Shown in pieces: positions 25,996 to 34,868 of a stretch of 35,699 nucleotides of DNA; position 1 is the stretch's first letter; the number at the start of each line of letters is the position of its first letter. Below the pieces are notes generated by a model. The model saw only the letters and a program-made list of their open reading frames with translations, ran no database searches and had not been told where the DNA came from. A program made the translations under genes and the position numbers. Source of the DNA: Spirochaetota bacterium (lineage in GTDB: Bacteria > Spirochaetota > GWE2-31-10 > JAFGQB01); the NCBI GenBank assembly GCA_016935915.1, contig JAFGQB010000289.1:1-35699 (forward strand), read 5' to 3'.

Positions 25996-27201
25996 ATGGA
26001 AAATCAAAAAATTATAAAAAACAAATCAGCACCAAAAAAAATATTAAAGAGAAAAAAAATTAAAATTTGTTTCTTAACACTTGAATATCCCCCGGATATT
26101 GGAGGAGTCTCAAAATCTGCTTATAAAGTAGCCAATTACCTGAAAAAATCCGGTTACGATATCGACATATTAAAATCATCCAGCGAAGTAAAAACTTTTG
26201 AAGAATGTTTAAATTTTGATATTAATAACGGTATAAAGGTTTATAAATATCCGAAAAATTTCTTTTATGCAGAAAAAGTAATCGAATTAATTCACATCAA
26301 AAACAACTATGATATCTTTCACGGGTTCTTTTTATATTCTTCATTTCCCTGCCTCAAAATCATTAAAGAATATAAAATCCCGTTTATAACTTCAATCAGA
26401 GGAATTGACGGTAATTTATGGCTCAAAGACAAAAAAAAGAAAAATATCATATTTGAAGTATTAAACTATTCAACATGGATCACTTCCATAAGCACAGAAA
26501 GTTTCAGGGAGATATCCAAATATCTGCATATTGCAAACAGGTCCAGTTTCATACCAAATTCAATTCAGATAGATAAAAAAGTCAACAAATGGAATTTAAA
26601 TGATTCCAACAGGGGTGTAATAGGAACAATAGCAACATTCAGAAAAAAGAAAAATATCCCGTTACTAATTGAATCTTATGGAAAATTAAAAAAAAAGCTT
26701 CGGAAAAAATTATTGCTGGTAGGAGACTTTATTGAAAACAAAATAAAGAGCAAAACAAATGAAAAAATAGCAAAAAAAGTAATTGAAAAATACAAACTTA
26801 ATGAAGAAGTGGAAATAACCGGATATCTGGAAAATAAGCAAGCGGTTAAAAAACTTAAATCAATGCATATTTTTGTTCTGTCTTCGAACAGTGAAGGTTT
26901 GCCCAACTCATTACTGGAAGCAGCATCTTACGGACTGCCTATAGTTGCAACAAAAACGGATGGCGTAAAAGATATTCTTACTAATGGGAAAAATGCTCTT
27001 CTAGTTCCACGCCGCAACAGCAAAAAAATGGTTAAAGCAATTGAAAGAATTCTTACAAGTGACATATTTGCTAATTATCTGTCAAAAAACGCATTAAAAT
27101 TGGCAAAAAAAATGAGCATGAAACATGAAAAAAAATTATGGCTCAAAGTGTATAAAAAAGTTTTAAAAAATTATTATATTTTGAAAAATAAGCTTAAATA
27201 A
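25996..27201 (+). CDS. Family GT4 glycosyltransferase
   Basis: This 401-residue protein has the GT-B fold layout of GT4 retaining glycosyltransferases. The N-terminal Rossmann half starts near 22 with ICFLTLEYPPDIGGVSKSA, whose glycine-rich loop binds the acceptor or nucleotide side. The C-terminal half has VIGTIATFRKKKN, LLLVGDF, a YLENKQAVKKLK segment and the family's E-x7-E motif in SEGLPNSLLEAASYGLP, followed by TDGVKDILTNGKNALLVP. There is no signal peptide or membrane helix, so it acts in the cytoplasm or at the inner membrane face. The donor sugar cannot be read. It sits between SPASM trio members and ends 20 nt from a convergent third member, suggesting glycan or glycolipid assembly coupled to radical SAM modification. 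Confidence 0.88.
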   Translation: MENQKIIKNKSAPKKILKRKKIKICFLTLEYPPDIGGVSKSAYKVANYLKKSGYDIDILKSSSEVKTFEECLNFDINNGIKVYKYPKNFFYAEKVIELIHIKNNYDIFHGFFLYSSFPCLKIIKEYKIPFITSIRGIDGNLWLKDKKKKNIIFEVLNYSTWITSISTESFREISKYLHIANRSSFIPNSIQIDKKVNKWNLNDSNRGVIGTIATFRKKKNIPLLIESYGKLKKKLRKKLLLVGDFIENKIKSKTNEKIAKKVIEKYKLNEEVEITGYLENKQAVKKLKSMHIFVLSSNSEGLPNSLLEAASYGLPIVATKTDGVKDILTNGKNALLVPRRNSKKMVKAIERILTSDIFANYLSKNALKLAKKMSMKHEKKLWLKVYKKVLKNYYILKNKLK

Positions 27202-27221
27202 ATAAAAATAAAAAATACCTT

Positions 27222-28274
27222 TCAAAGACCGGTATCGTATTTTATTTTAATATAGCTGTCTTTAATTTCAGGAAAAATTTTATTGCACTTTAAACATTCT
27301 TTATAATATTTATTAGTAAGCATTCCTTTGCGATAATTATCAGACTCCTTGCCATACCAAATTTCTTCAAAAGTTTGAGATGAAAGATCCCCGATTAAAG
27401 TATTTCGGGTGCAACACAATAAAGCTTTTCCATCTGCTTTGACAACCAGAGACTGCCAGGGTTCCCTGCATATAATCCTGTTTTTCCTATTATTAACCTT
27501 AGCTTTAATACTTACTAAATCATGTATTTTTATATGATATTTTTTTGCTTTTAATTTTGCAATTTTGATTTTCCCTAAAACCTTTTGATATAATTTTTCA
27601 TCATGATAAATTGATTCATTTAACAAGGATTTATCATGTATCCACATGGGCTTAATAGATACTTGATGGAAATTGTATTTTCTGGCCAACTCGATAATAT
27701 TTGGAATATCACGGAAATTTTTACGCATTACCACTATACCCAGTAAACTGTTAAATTTTGCAGGCAGATTATGCTGAATAACATGAAACATTTTCAAAAC
27801 CTTTTTAATTTTTTTCCATTTGGCGGGAATCATTATCTTTTCATAACTTCTGATTCCATTGATTGATAAAAATAAATTATCAATCAATTTAAGCACATTG
27901 TACATGTATCTGTATCCTCTTAAAAAAGCGATGCCGTTTGTCGTTAAATTTATATCGATATCTGGATTTACAGATTTTATCTGCTTCAATTTATTGACCA
28001 GATTACGGGTCATTAGCGGCTCTCCACTAGCCCTTAGACTTAAAGTTTTAGCATAAGGTATTATTTTGAGCACTTTTTCGAATACTTCATCACTCATATG
28101 TTTATTTTTGCTTTTATTATACCTCCTGCTGCACATATAACAGTTTAAATTGCAATGGCTGGTCAGTGCAACTGCAAGCTGAAGACAATTGTTTTTAATT
28201 GGAAGTGAATTCAGTTTATTCTCCTGTGTTATTGTGTTATCAGAAATTTCAGTGGAATTATTCTCTTTATCCAT
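27222..28274 (-). CDS. Radical SAM protein with SPASM-like C-terminus (trio member 3)
   Basis: This 350-residue protein is the third paralogue, on the opposite strand and convergent with the glycosyltransferase. CxxxCxxC lies at C41, C45 and C48 (HCNLNCYMC). The SAM motif is SGEP (LRASGEPLMTRN), a variant of GGEP. TTNGIAFL, LSINGIRSYEKIMIPA, GIVVMRKNFRDIPN and MWIHDKSLLNES follow. The C-terminus has CREPWQSLVVKADG, a CC pair (LLCCTRNTLIGDL) and ECLKC. The MWIHD motif is shared with trio member 1. A 30-residue polar N-terminal extension precedes the core. Its own promoter is expected in the 28275-28407 gap. Confidence 0.84.
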   Translation of the reverse strand: MDKENNSTEISDNTITQENKLNSLPIKNNCLQLAVALTSHCNLNCYMCSRRYNKSKNKHMSDEVFEKVLKIIPYAKTLSLRASGEPLMTRNLVNKLKQIKSVNPDIDINLTTNGIAFLRGYRYMYNVLKLIDNLFLSINGIRSYEKIMIPAKWKKIKKVLKMFHVIQHNLPAKFNSLLGIVVMRKNFRDIPNIIELARKYNFHQVSIKPMWIHDKSLLNESIYHDEKLYQKVLGKIKIAKLKAKKYHIKIHDLVSIKAKVNNRKNRIICREPWQSLVVKADGKALLCCTRNTLIGDLSSQTFEEIWYGKESDNYRKGMLTNKYYKECLKCNKIFPEIKDSYIKIKYDTGL

Positions 28275-28337
28275 TTTTTAATTTTAACATGTATTTATCA
28301 TTATGTAAATAATTATGAAAATGGAACATGAAAATAT

Positions 28338-28366
28338 TTGACTTAAGCTGGTAATTGTTTTAATTT
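28338..28366 (+). promoter_or_regulatory. Candidate promoter of the SGNH-type gene
   Basis: TTGACT (28338-28343) is followed after 17 bp by TAATTT (28361-28366), with TATAAAAT-like sequence just beyond as an alternative -10. This is about 40 bp before the start codon. Confidence 0.3.
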
Positions 28367-28407
28367 ATATAAAATAATAAGGAAATATATATATTCTAAA
28401 AATTATT

Positions 28408-29520
28408 TTGAAAAAAACCATATTTTATTTAATGACATTTTTAATTACCCTGACAATTTTGGAATTTTTATCCTTTTTATTTTTCAAATTTTACGGAAAA
28501 AAATTTTATTTTTACGATATTAATAATTTCACAGTAACCAAAAAAGATATTAATGTAATCAGAAAAAACTTTGACCAATTTCTCGGATGGGATAAATTTT
28601 ATAACACGAAATATAAAGAAAGAACAAGGAATATTGACTTTACCTTTCCCTATATTTCAACTTATGGGGATTCTTATACCCATTGTGATGATGTTAATGA
28701 TAATGAAACATGGCAGTACTATTTATCATTAAAATTAGAAAAAGATGTTTTTAATTTCGGAGTTCCATCATATGGTACTGATCAGGCTTTTCTAAAATAT
28801 GTAATAAATAAAAAACAAATAAAAACAAAGATAGCTGCATTATGTATAGTTTCTGAAAACATAAATAGAATATATGCGACATACAGACCCTTTTATACAC
28901 CTGATTCTGGTATAAAGTTAACAAAACCGCATTTTATTTTAAAAGAAGGTAAATTAATATTAATTGAAAATCCTTTAAAATCAATAGATAGCCTTGATCT
29001 ATTAATGCAGAATGATTATATTACATTTTTAGCTAAAAATGATTCATGGCTTAATGAAATTGATGACATAAAAATTGATTTTCCTTATCTTTCAACTTTT
29101 TTTAAGAAAAATTTCTGGCAGAATATTATTCAAAATAATATAAATTATCAAGAGAGACATTATATTAGTTTGTGGAATAATCCTGAAAAAAATCAATTAA
29201 TGTTTGCAATTATTGATGAATTTACAGCTGAAGTAAAAAACAATGGTTCCACTCCGATGATTATTTTATTGCCCCGTAAAAAAGAATTGCAAAATTATTT
29301 TTATAAAAATATTTCTCCTGATTATATTTTAACATTAAAAGAATATTGTAATAAAAAAAATTATCTGTTTTTCAATGCCCTTGAGTATGTATTGAACAAT
29401 TTATCCGAAGAACAATTCCAGGCGGAATACAAATCAAATGACATAGGCCATTTGACACCCGGTATAAATTCAATGATCGCTGAAGGATTTTACGATTTTT
29501 TAATAGTGAATAAATTATAA
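28408..29520 (+). CDS. Membrane-anchored SGNH/GDSL-type hydrolase-like protein
   Basis: This 370-residue protein has a hydrophobic N-terminal helix (about 5-27), likely a signal anchor. GDS at 87-89 in ISTYGDSYTHC supplies the candidate Ser nucleophile (S89). NFGVPSYGTDQAF resembles the downstream Gly block, and D345-x-x-H348 in NDIGHLT is the expected Asp-His pair near the C-terminus. SGNH proteins of this type often act as acyl or acetyl esterases or transferases on surface glycans. The start is TTG at 28408; an ATG at residue 9 is the alternative, and an AAGGA is too distant (about 25 nt) to decide. It ends 1 nt from the convergent GH57-like gene. A role in modifying the glycan made by the neighbouring genes is inferred. 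Confidence 0.75.
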   Translation: MKKTIFYLMTFLITLTILEFLSFLFFKFYGKKFYFYDINNFTVTKKDINVIRKNFDQFLGWDKFYNTKYKERTRNIDFTFPYISTYGDSYTHCDDVNDNETWQYYLSLKLEKDVFNFGVPSYGTDQAFLKYVINKKQIKTKIAALCIVSENINRIYATYRPFYTPDSGIKLTKPHFILKEGKLILIENPLKSIDSLDLLMQNDYITFLAKNDSWLNEIDDIKIDFPYLSTFFKKNFWQNIIQNNINYQERHYISLWNNPEKNQLMFAIIDEFTAEVKNNGSTPMIILLPRKKELQNYFYKNISPDYILTLKEYCNKKNYLFFNALEYVLNNLSEEQFQAEYKSNDIGHLTPGINSMIAEGFYDFLIVNKL

Positions 29521-29521
29521 G

Positions 29522-31330
29522 TTAAATATAAAGATCAGGATAGTAATTAATTTTTAATGCCTTTTTTACTGCTTCATTTTTATTCCCGCTATACAACGAC
29601 ATTACCCACCTGTAAGGATACCTCCTGGGATTAATTATTTCAAATTTTATCTTTTTCTTTATCTTATCAATACAAACAGCAAGATTCATATATTCGTTAT
29701 GCCTGATCAGCCAATAATCTTCTCCTAAACCAATTAAGCCGTTAGGTATCGGCAAGTATAAAACATCCGGTTTAATATCATCTATTTTAACTGTTTTAAC
29801 TTCATCTTCAATTAATGCAGGTGAAAAAGCAATAAAGTCCGATTTTAAATTAAATTCTACTCCGCATATATTATGATTCGGGAAAAAATCAATGATTAGT
29901 TTTTTTTCATTTAAATCTATCTCTTCAATATTAATGGCTCCCTCTGAACCGTATAAAAGAATGTCATTTTCTTTGTACTTTTTGAATTTAATTATCCTCC
30001 CTTTTACATCTTCATTTTTTATCTTTTCATTCTCCGTATCAACCAGTAATATATTTTTTTCTTTTTTCAGCTTTATATAATCTGCAATTTTCGCTACTAT
30101 ATTCAGCACTTTTTCCGATTGATTAAGGCCGAAAATCACCTCACAATATTCAGGCTCCCACCCTGTGGAATCGCTAATTTCCGCTAAAAGTTGATGTTTC
30201 CAGGCTTTCATTAACATTTTTTTGATCTTTTTATTCAACAATTCATCATATGGTTTAATTTTTAATAATGTTTCAATGCCAAGGAGTCTGTTTCTGCTCA
30301 GCCAGTTATGTGTCCTGACCAGCAAATCATCCTCATGCAAACGGATATTCCAGCCCATCCAGAGATAAACGCCCTTTGTTCTTATCATATTCCATGAACC
30401 GTCAAATAAAAAGTCGATCTTCGGTGCAATGAAGCCGGTTTTATCGATTTCCTTTAAAAAACCGGAAACTGTTATAAATTTAAAGTTTTTTTGTTCATAT
30501 TCTTTTAAAATACTTTCAGATAAAAAAAACCATTTAGGATCAAATTTATAAAAAATTATATCCGAAGAATTCATGTATACTTTGCCGAACCTTTCACTTG
30601 ATCCGTAATGATACCATTTCCATGTTATCCCTTTGTGGCTTGATTGATAATCAATTAATTTGGTATTAAATTTTTGTTCTGAAAGTTTATCAAAAATAAT
30701 CTCTTTACAGTTAATATCGGAAAAGTAAATGCTATTTATATCATCAATATCTTTAATATTCATTTTATTAATTATATATGATTTAAATTCATCTAGTATA
30801 TGGCTCCATCCGATAATAACTTTCATATTTTCCAGTAAATAATACGGTTTTACTTCATTGCCCTTATCCGGCAGATCATTAAAATAATAGTAATAATCAT
30901 CCTTTATTAAAACCAGATCAAACCAATCATTCAATTTCTTTACACCTTCTCCGATAAAATTTTCCTGGGTAAAAAATATTCTGCTGACAGGCAGATCATA
31001 TTTTTTTAAAATCATTCTATTCAGATTAATTGATTTTATCAGATCTTTTTTCGGAAAAGCAGGCCATAATTGTGGACTGTATGTGCAGGAGATAAACTCA
31101 ATCTGTTTTTTTTCTATTAATATTTTAATTCTCTTTAATAAGTCAGGGTAATATCGGGCAATAAATTCTATAGAATAGCCGTTCATTTCAAAATTCATTG
31201 CCCAGTGCGGATTTTTATAAAGAAGATCTATAAACGGTATTAATGCTTCACGGACTGCTCTGTGATATGATTTTATATTACCTGCGACATAGGAGATATT
31301 AAAATGATGCAGACCTAAGGCATATTGCAA
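29522..31330 (-). CDS. GH57-like glycoside hydrolase family protein
   Basis: This 602-residue protein has GH57-type landmarks. LGLHHF at 5-10 is in the place of the N-terminal His motif. NFEMNGYSIEFIARYYPDL at 46-64 and IEKKQIEFISCTYSPQLWP at 72-90 match the conserved early strands. IFFTQENFIGEG near 118-129 offers E123 at the place of the usual catalytic Glu. DFLFDGSWNM and a late helical part with AWKHQLLAEISDSTGWEP follow. The family acts on alpha-glucans and related glycans; the substrate here is unknown. The start is TTG at 31330 with AGGA at suitable spacing. There is no signal peptide, so it is cytoplasmic. It converges with the SGNH-type gene (1 nt apart) and diverges from the radical SAM gene at 31513. 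Confidence 0.72.
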   Translation of the reverse strand: MQYALGLHHFNISYVAGNIKSYHRAVREALIPFIDLLYKNPHWAMNFEMNGYSIEFIARYYPDLLKRIKILIEKKQIEFISCTYSPQLWPAFPKKDLIKSINLNRMILKKYDLPVSRIFFTQENFIGEGVKKLNDWFDLVLIKDDYYYYFNDLPDKGNEVKPYYLLENMKVIIGWSHILDEFKSYIINKMNIKDIDDINSIYFSDINCKEIIFDKLSEQKFNTKLIDYQSSHKGITWKWYHYGSSERFGKVYMNSSDIIFYKFDPKWFFLSESILKEYEQKNFKFITVSGFLKEIDKTGFIAPKIDFLFDGSWNMIRTKGVYLWMGWNIRLHEDDLLVRTHNWLSRNRLLGIETLLKIKPYDELLNKKIKKMLMKAWKHQLLAEISDSTGWEPEYCEVIFGLNQSEKVLNIVAKIADYIKLKKEKNILLVDTENEKIKNEDVKGRIIKFKKYKENDILLYGSEGAINIEEIDLNEKKLIIDFFPNHNICGVEFNLKSDFIAFSPALIEDEVKTVKIDDIKPDVLYLPIPNGLIGLGEDYWLIRHNEYMNLAVCIDKIKKKIKFEIINPRRYPYRWVMSLYSGNKNEAVKKALKINYYPDLYI

Positions 31331-31512
31331 AATATTCTTCCTTTTATATAAGGGGTGAATACTGTTTTAACCAAACAGGTATAAAATTTATATTCATTTA
31401 TTTTCTGAATTTGTGTATAATAATATAATTATTTGTTTTTTAATATAATAATTATTAAAAATTTTATTTGCACACTGATTTTTATATATACAGAGATAAA
31501 TAAATCATTCAA

Positions 31513-33099
31513 ATGATAAAATTCGATAAAAACAGAGAAAAAGCTTCATTAAATAAAAAATATTGGCTTAGAATCTCAAATACCTGCAATAATCACTGCT
31601 TATTTTGTCATGATATAAATTCAAGAAAAAATATTAATTTTATACCTTTTGACGAACTTATAAAAAAAATCAAATTTGCTCAAAATAAAGGCTATACCCA
31701 TTTAATTCTAAGCGGCGGAGAGGCTTCTATACATCCTGATTTTATTAAAATAATCAAGTATGCCAAAAAAGCCGGGTTTAATAATATCCAGACAGTTACT
31801 AACGGAAGAATGTTCTTTTATAAAAATTTTGCAGATGAGGCTGTTAACGCAGGATTAAGTGAAGTCACTTTTTCTTTTCACGGTCATAATCCAAAAATAC
31901 ATGATGAAATAACCAGGGTTCCGGGTTCTTTTAATCAGGCTATGGAAGGACTGCTTAATTTAATCCGAATAAATAAATGTATAATAAATATTGATATAGT
32001 TGTCAATAAACAGAATTATATATATCTTGATGATATGATAAAATTCTTTTCAAAATTCGGAATATTTGAATTTGATTTATTAAATGTCATCCCTTTTGGA
32101 AATGCATTTATTAATAAGGAAAAAATTTTATGTGAATATAATGAAATTATTCCTTATTATAAAAAAGCTTTTGAATATTCAAAAAAACCTCATTATTATA
32201 TCTGGACAAACAGACTTCCTGCCTATTATATGGAAGGTTTTGAAGATTTAATACAGGATCCTCATAAATTATTTGATGAAATAACCGGCAAAAAAAATGA
32301 CTTTATTAATTATTATGATGCAAAAAAAATAAAATGCAGGGATATCAAAAGGTGCAATTACTGCAATCTCAATATGTTTTGCAAAAACTTTACCGATACA
32401 GTCGATATGATATGCAAAAATAAAAAAATAAAAAAAATCACAGCAAACGCAATAAATGATAATTTAATTAATTTTATAAATAGTCTTGATTATAAGATAA
32501 CTTTTGAAACCGGATTCAAAAATAAAAATAAAACAGATAAAATCCTGTCAAAGATTAATACTCTTATTTTAAAGATTGATGAATATAATATTATTAATGA
32601 AGAAAATTTTTTAAAAGTCAATACAGTTTATAAATTAGAAAGCATAAACAGCAATTTCTTTAATAAAATTTCCAATAATAATTATTTGATAGAACTTAAT
32701 AGTAAAAACATTAAAATTATTTTAAAAAATTTAGATATAATAAAATGCAATAATGAAAGGATCAATTTTTATATTCAGGGATATGAACTGCTATCCAAAT
32801 CAGTAAAAGAATATGAAGGGCTGGAGGAAATACTGAAAAAATTAAAGTCAAAAATTTTTAATTGCCCTGTATGTTTAAATGACTGCGGCGTTTTTGATAC
32901 GGATAATAATATTAATTTTGATTATATCGATAATGAAAACAAAATCAATTTAAATAAATTCGTTCAAAATTTTATAATAAATAATTACTTTGTTAAAAGT
33001 ATCAGGTGTAATAAATGCATTAAAAATAAAAATTGTTATGGAATACATATTAATTTCGTTAAGACATTTGGGTTTAAAATATTAAAAGAAATTATATAA
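31513..33099 (+). CDS. Long radical SAM protein with extra C-terminal cysteine domain (HxsC-like core)
   Basis: This 528-residue protein has CxxxCxxC at C25, C29 and C32 (TCNNHCLFC), LSGGEASIHPD (GGEA instead of GGEP), TNGRMFFY, FSFHGHNPKIHDEI and LPAYYMEGFEDL. These match the HxsC-position protein at 20197-21090. A CxxCx5C motif (CNYCNLNMFCKN) near 280-295 ends the shared core. Residues about 310-528 are an added Asn/Lys/Ile-rich domain ending in CPVCLNDC (C451, C454, C458) and CNKCIKNKNCYG (C499, C502, C508). The last repeats the CxxCx5C pattern. The extra six cysteines could hold another iron-sulfur cluster or zinc. It stands alone on its strand between the GH57-like gene and the split nuclease. 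No precursor peptide was recognised beside it. Substrate unknown. Confidence 0.82.
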   Translation: MIKFDKNREKASLNKKYWLRISNTCNNHCLFCHDINSRKNINFIPFDELIKKIKFAQNKGYTHLILSGGEASIHPDFIKIIKYAKKAGFNNIQTVTNGRMFFYKNFADEAVNAGLSEVTFSFHGHNPKIHDEITRVPGSFNQAMEGLLNLIRINKCIINIDIVVNKQNYIYLDDMIKFFSKFGIFEFDLLNVIPFGNAFINKEKILCEYNEIIPYYKKAFEYSKKPHYYIWTNRLPAYYMEGFEDLIQDPHKLFDEITGKKNDFINYYDAKKIKCRDIKRCNYCNLNMFCKNFTDTVDMICKNKKIKKITANAINDNLINFINSLDYKITFETGFKNKNKTDKILSKINTLILKIDEYNIINEENFLKVNTVYKLESINSNFFNKISNNNYLIELNSKNIKIILKNLDIIKCNNERINFYIQGYELLSKSVKEYEGLEEILKKLKSKIFNCPVCLNDCGVFDTDNNINFDYIDNENKINLNKFVQNFIINNYFVKSIRCNKCIKNKNCYGIHINFVKTFGFKILKEII

Positions 33100-33234
33100 A
33101 ATTATTAAAACAATATTATTTCAATGTTTCAATTGTTTAAATAATTATGTGATACTATAATTCCAAAAATATATTTTTTTTTCAAAAAAAATGAAAATGG
33201 AATGCGCTTGAAAAATTTTAAATTTTACAGATAT

Positions 33235-33475
33235 TTATACAATTTTTTTATCATATCTTTTAGCAAAACCGGCTTTGATCAGTTCATCATTTAATAATTT
33301 ACCTTTCCTGATTATATCCTCAAAATTTTTTGACTCTTTATAATAATAAACATAAGCCAAAAACCTGCCGTATTTTTCCTTCTTTCTTGTTTCAACTATT
33401 AGGTTTGCATCTTTTAATTCCTTTTCGATAAATGCCGTTGCGTCTTTGCCTTTTTTTGTGTCGAGTTCCGGCCGG
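33235..33475 (-). pseudogene. Staphylococcal-nuclease-like gene, 3' part downstream of group II intron
   Basis: This is the C-terminal part of a thermonuclease (SNase) fold, running from RPELDTKKG to the TAA at 33235. PELD carries the catalytic Glu and YGRFLAYVYY the second catalytic Arg. The helical end NDELIKAGFAKRYD is typical. The longest open frame here seems to start at an ATG at 33528, but that codon lies in intron domain V, so it is not the real start. The 5' part is at 35495-35625. Precise splicing could rejoin them, yet with the most typical intron ends (TTGCG...CTAC) the frame is off by one, so I cannot show that the gene is restored. Confidence 0.75.
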
Positions 33476-33545
33476 GTAGAATTTGGCAGTTGCCTGCCCA
33501 AAGCCCCCACAGACCCGTACGTGCGCAACTAGCGCATACGGTTCT
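33476..33545 (-). ncRNA. Group II intron domains V and VI
   Basis: Domain V lies at 33545-33511: an AGAACCGTA / TACGGGTCT stem, a two-base CG bulge, then a TGCGC / GCGCA stem. The loop is TAGTT rather than a GNRA tetraloop, and the lower stem has an A opposite G where the catalytic triad usually has a G-U pair. Domain VI follows, with a CTTTGGGCAG...CTGCCAAA stem over a GCAA loop and the terminal TTCTAC. Confidence 0.75.
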
Positions 33546-33551
33546 TCAGCG

Positions 33552-34868
33552 TCAAAGTTTCGCTGAATAGACAGAGTGTACTATTCTTGGTTTAGGCAAT
33601 TGATATACATTCTTCAATAGGAAAGTGAATTTCTCCCAGTTTAGAGAATCTTTCCTGCCTCTTCTATTTACCCATTTAAACCATATTCGTCCAACACTAT
33701 GGAAGAATATAGTTATTGCCCTTCCGTTCGGAGTAATTCCATAGTACCCATAATGCCCTTGAATTTTCTTTCTTAACTTTTCACATTGCACTTTCATCTT
33801 CAGGTGTCTATTTTTCTTGCACCATTCATTAATTTCCTTAAGAGCTCTTGCAAATCTTTTCTTTTCTGTTTTCTTCATAATGACATTGTTGCCTCTTCTG
33901 GATTTACCCCAATAGTGAGTAAATCCTAGAAAATTAATTGTGCCAATGTCATCATCCTTATTCAGCGGTATCCTGAATTTTACTACTTTTGTCTTTTCCA
34001 AGTTAAGTTTTAATCCGTATTTTTCAAGCCTTTTCGGTAATACTTTCATTACTCTTTCTGCATCCTTTTCATATCTGAATCCCATTACAGCATCATCTGC
34101 AAATCTTACCATGTATACTCTTCCCTTCATTCTTGGCTTTACTTCATTGATAAACCATTTATCCATTACTTCGTGCAGGTAAATGTTACTTAATAATGGT
34201 GATATAACACCTCCCTGCGGCGTACCCGTTTCATTATAATGCAGATTCTTTTCTTCCATAATCCCTGCATTTAACCATTTACCAATTAGTCTTATTATCA
34301 CTCCGTCATTCACCCTTTGCTTCAAGATTTCCATTAGCTTCTTATGATTAATACTGTCGAAATATTTCCTCATATCCAAGTCAATAACCCATCCTTTCGT
34401 ACCCATTGCTTCTTCCCAGAACTTCTGCAATGCTCCGTGCTGGGATTTGTTTGGTCTAAATCCATATGAGCAGTTATAGAAATCCTGCTCATATATAGGC
34501 TCAATCAGCATTTTAACAGCTCTTTGTAGAATCTTATCTTCAAATGTTGGTATCCCCAGCGGTCTTAATTCCTTACCGTTTCCTTTTGGGATATACACTC
34601 TCCGAACAGGTGAGGCCTTGTATCTTCCTGATTTTGCTCTATCGAGTAGATTTGATAGATTCTCTTTCAGATTCTTTTCATATTCCCCTGCTGTTATACC
34701 GTCTACTCCTACCGCACCATCTTTTCTTGTCTGTCTATATGCTTCATAAAGCCATCCTAAATCCATATGATAGGCTATTGATGTGAAACTCACATCCGGT
34801 AATCTTTTAGCATTAAGCGCTATCTGTTTTTGTTTCGTTGACACTTTTTCTTTGATAATGGATTTCAT
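33552..34868 (-). CDS. ltrA: Group II intron reverse transcriptase/maturase
   Basis: This 438-residue protein has reverse transcriptase blocks in order: DGAVGVDGITA (50-60), RRVYIPKGNGKELRPLGIP, CSYGFRPNKS (133-142), the motif A aspartates in VIDLDMRKYFD (161-171), GTPQGGVISPLLSNIYLH, and FADD at 256-259 in place of YADD. A maturase (X) domain follows (about 320-435, including GHYGYYGI and WKWVNRR-like patterns). No HNH endonuclease domain follows, as in many bacterial group II introns. GGAGG (34874-34878) lies 5 nt before the ATG. The frame is intact with all catalytic aspartates, so it may be active in splicing and retrohoming. Its GC content and codon use look richer than its neighbours', fitting recent arrival. 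Confidence 0.93.
   Translation of the reverse strand: MKSIIKEKVSTKQKQIALNAKRLPDVSFTSIAYHMDLGWLYEAYRQTRKDGAVGVDGITAGEYEKNLKENLSNLLDRAKSGRYKASPVRRVYIPKGNGKELRPLGIPTFEDKILQRAVKMLIEPIYEQDFYNCSYGFRPNKSQHGALQKFWEEAMGTKGWVIDLDMRKYFDSINHKKLMEILKQRVNDGVIIRLIGKWLNAGIMEEKNLHYNETGTPQGGVISPLLSNIYLHEVMDKWFINEVKPRMKGRVYMVRFADDAVMGFRYEKDAERVMKVLPKRLEKYGLKLNLEKTKVVKFRIPLNKDDDIGTINFLGFTHYWGKSRRGNNVIMKKTEKKRFARALKEINEWCKKNRHLKMKVQCEKLRKKIQGHYGYYGITPNGRAITIFFHSVGRIWFKWVNRRGRKDSLNWEKFTFLLKNVYQLPKPRIVHSVYSAKL

Noticed and set aside
33477..33528. ATG at 33528 as start of the nuclease-like gene
   Set aside because: The codon lies in domain V of the group II intron; the first residues are translated intron RNA, not nuclease.
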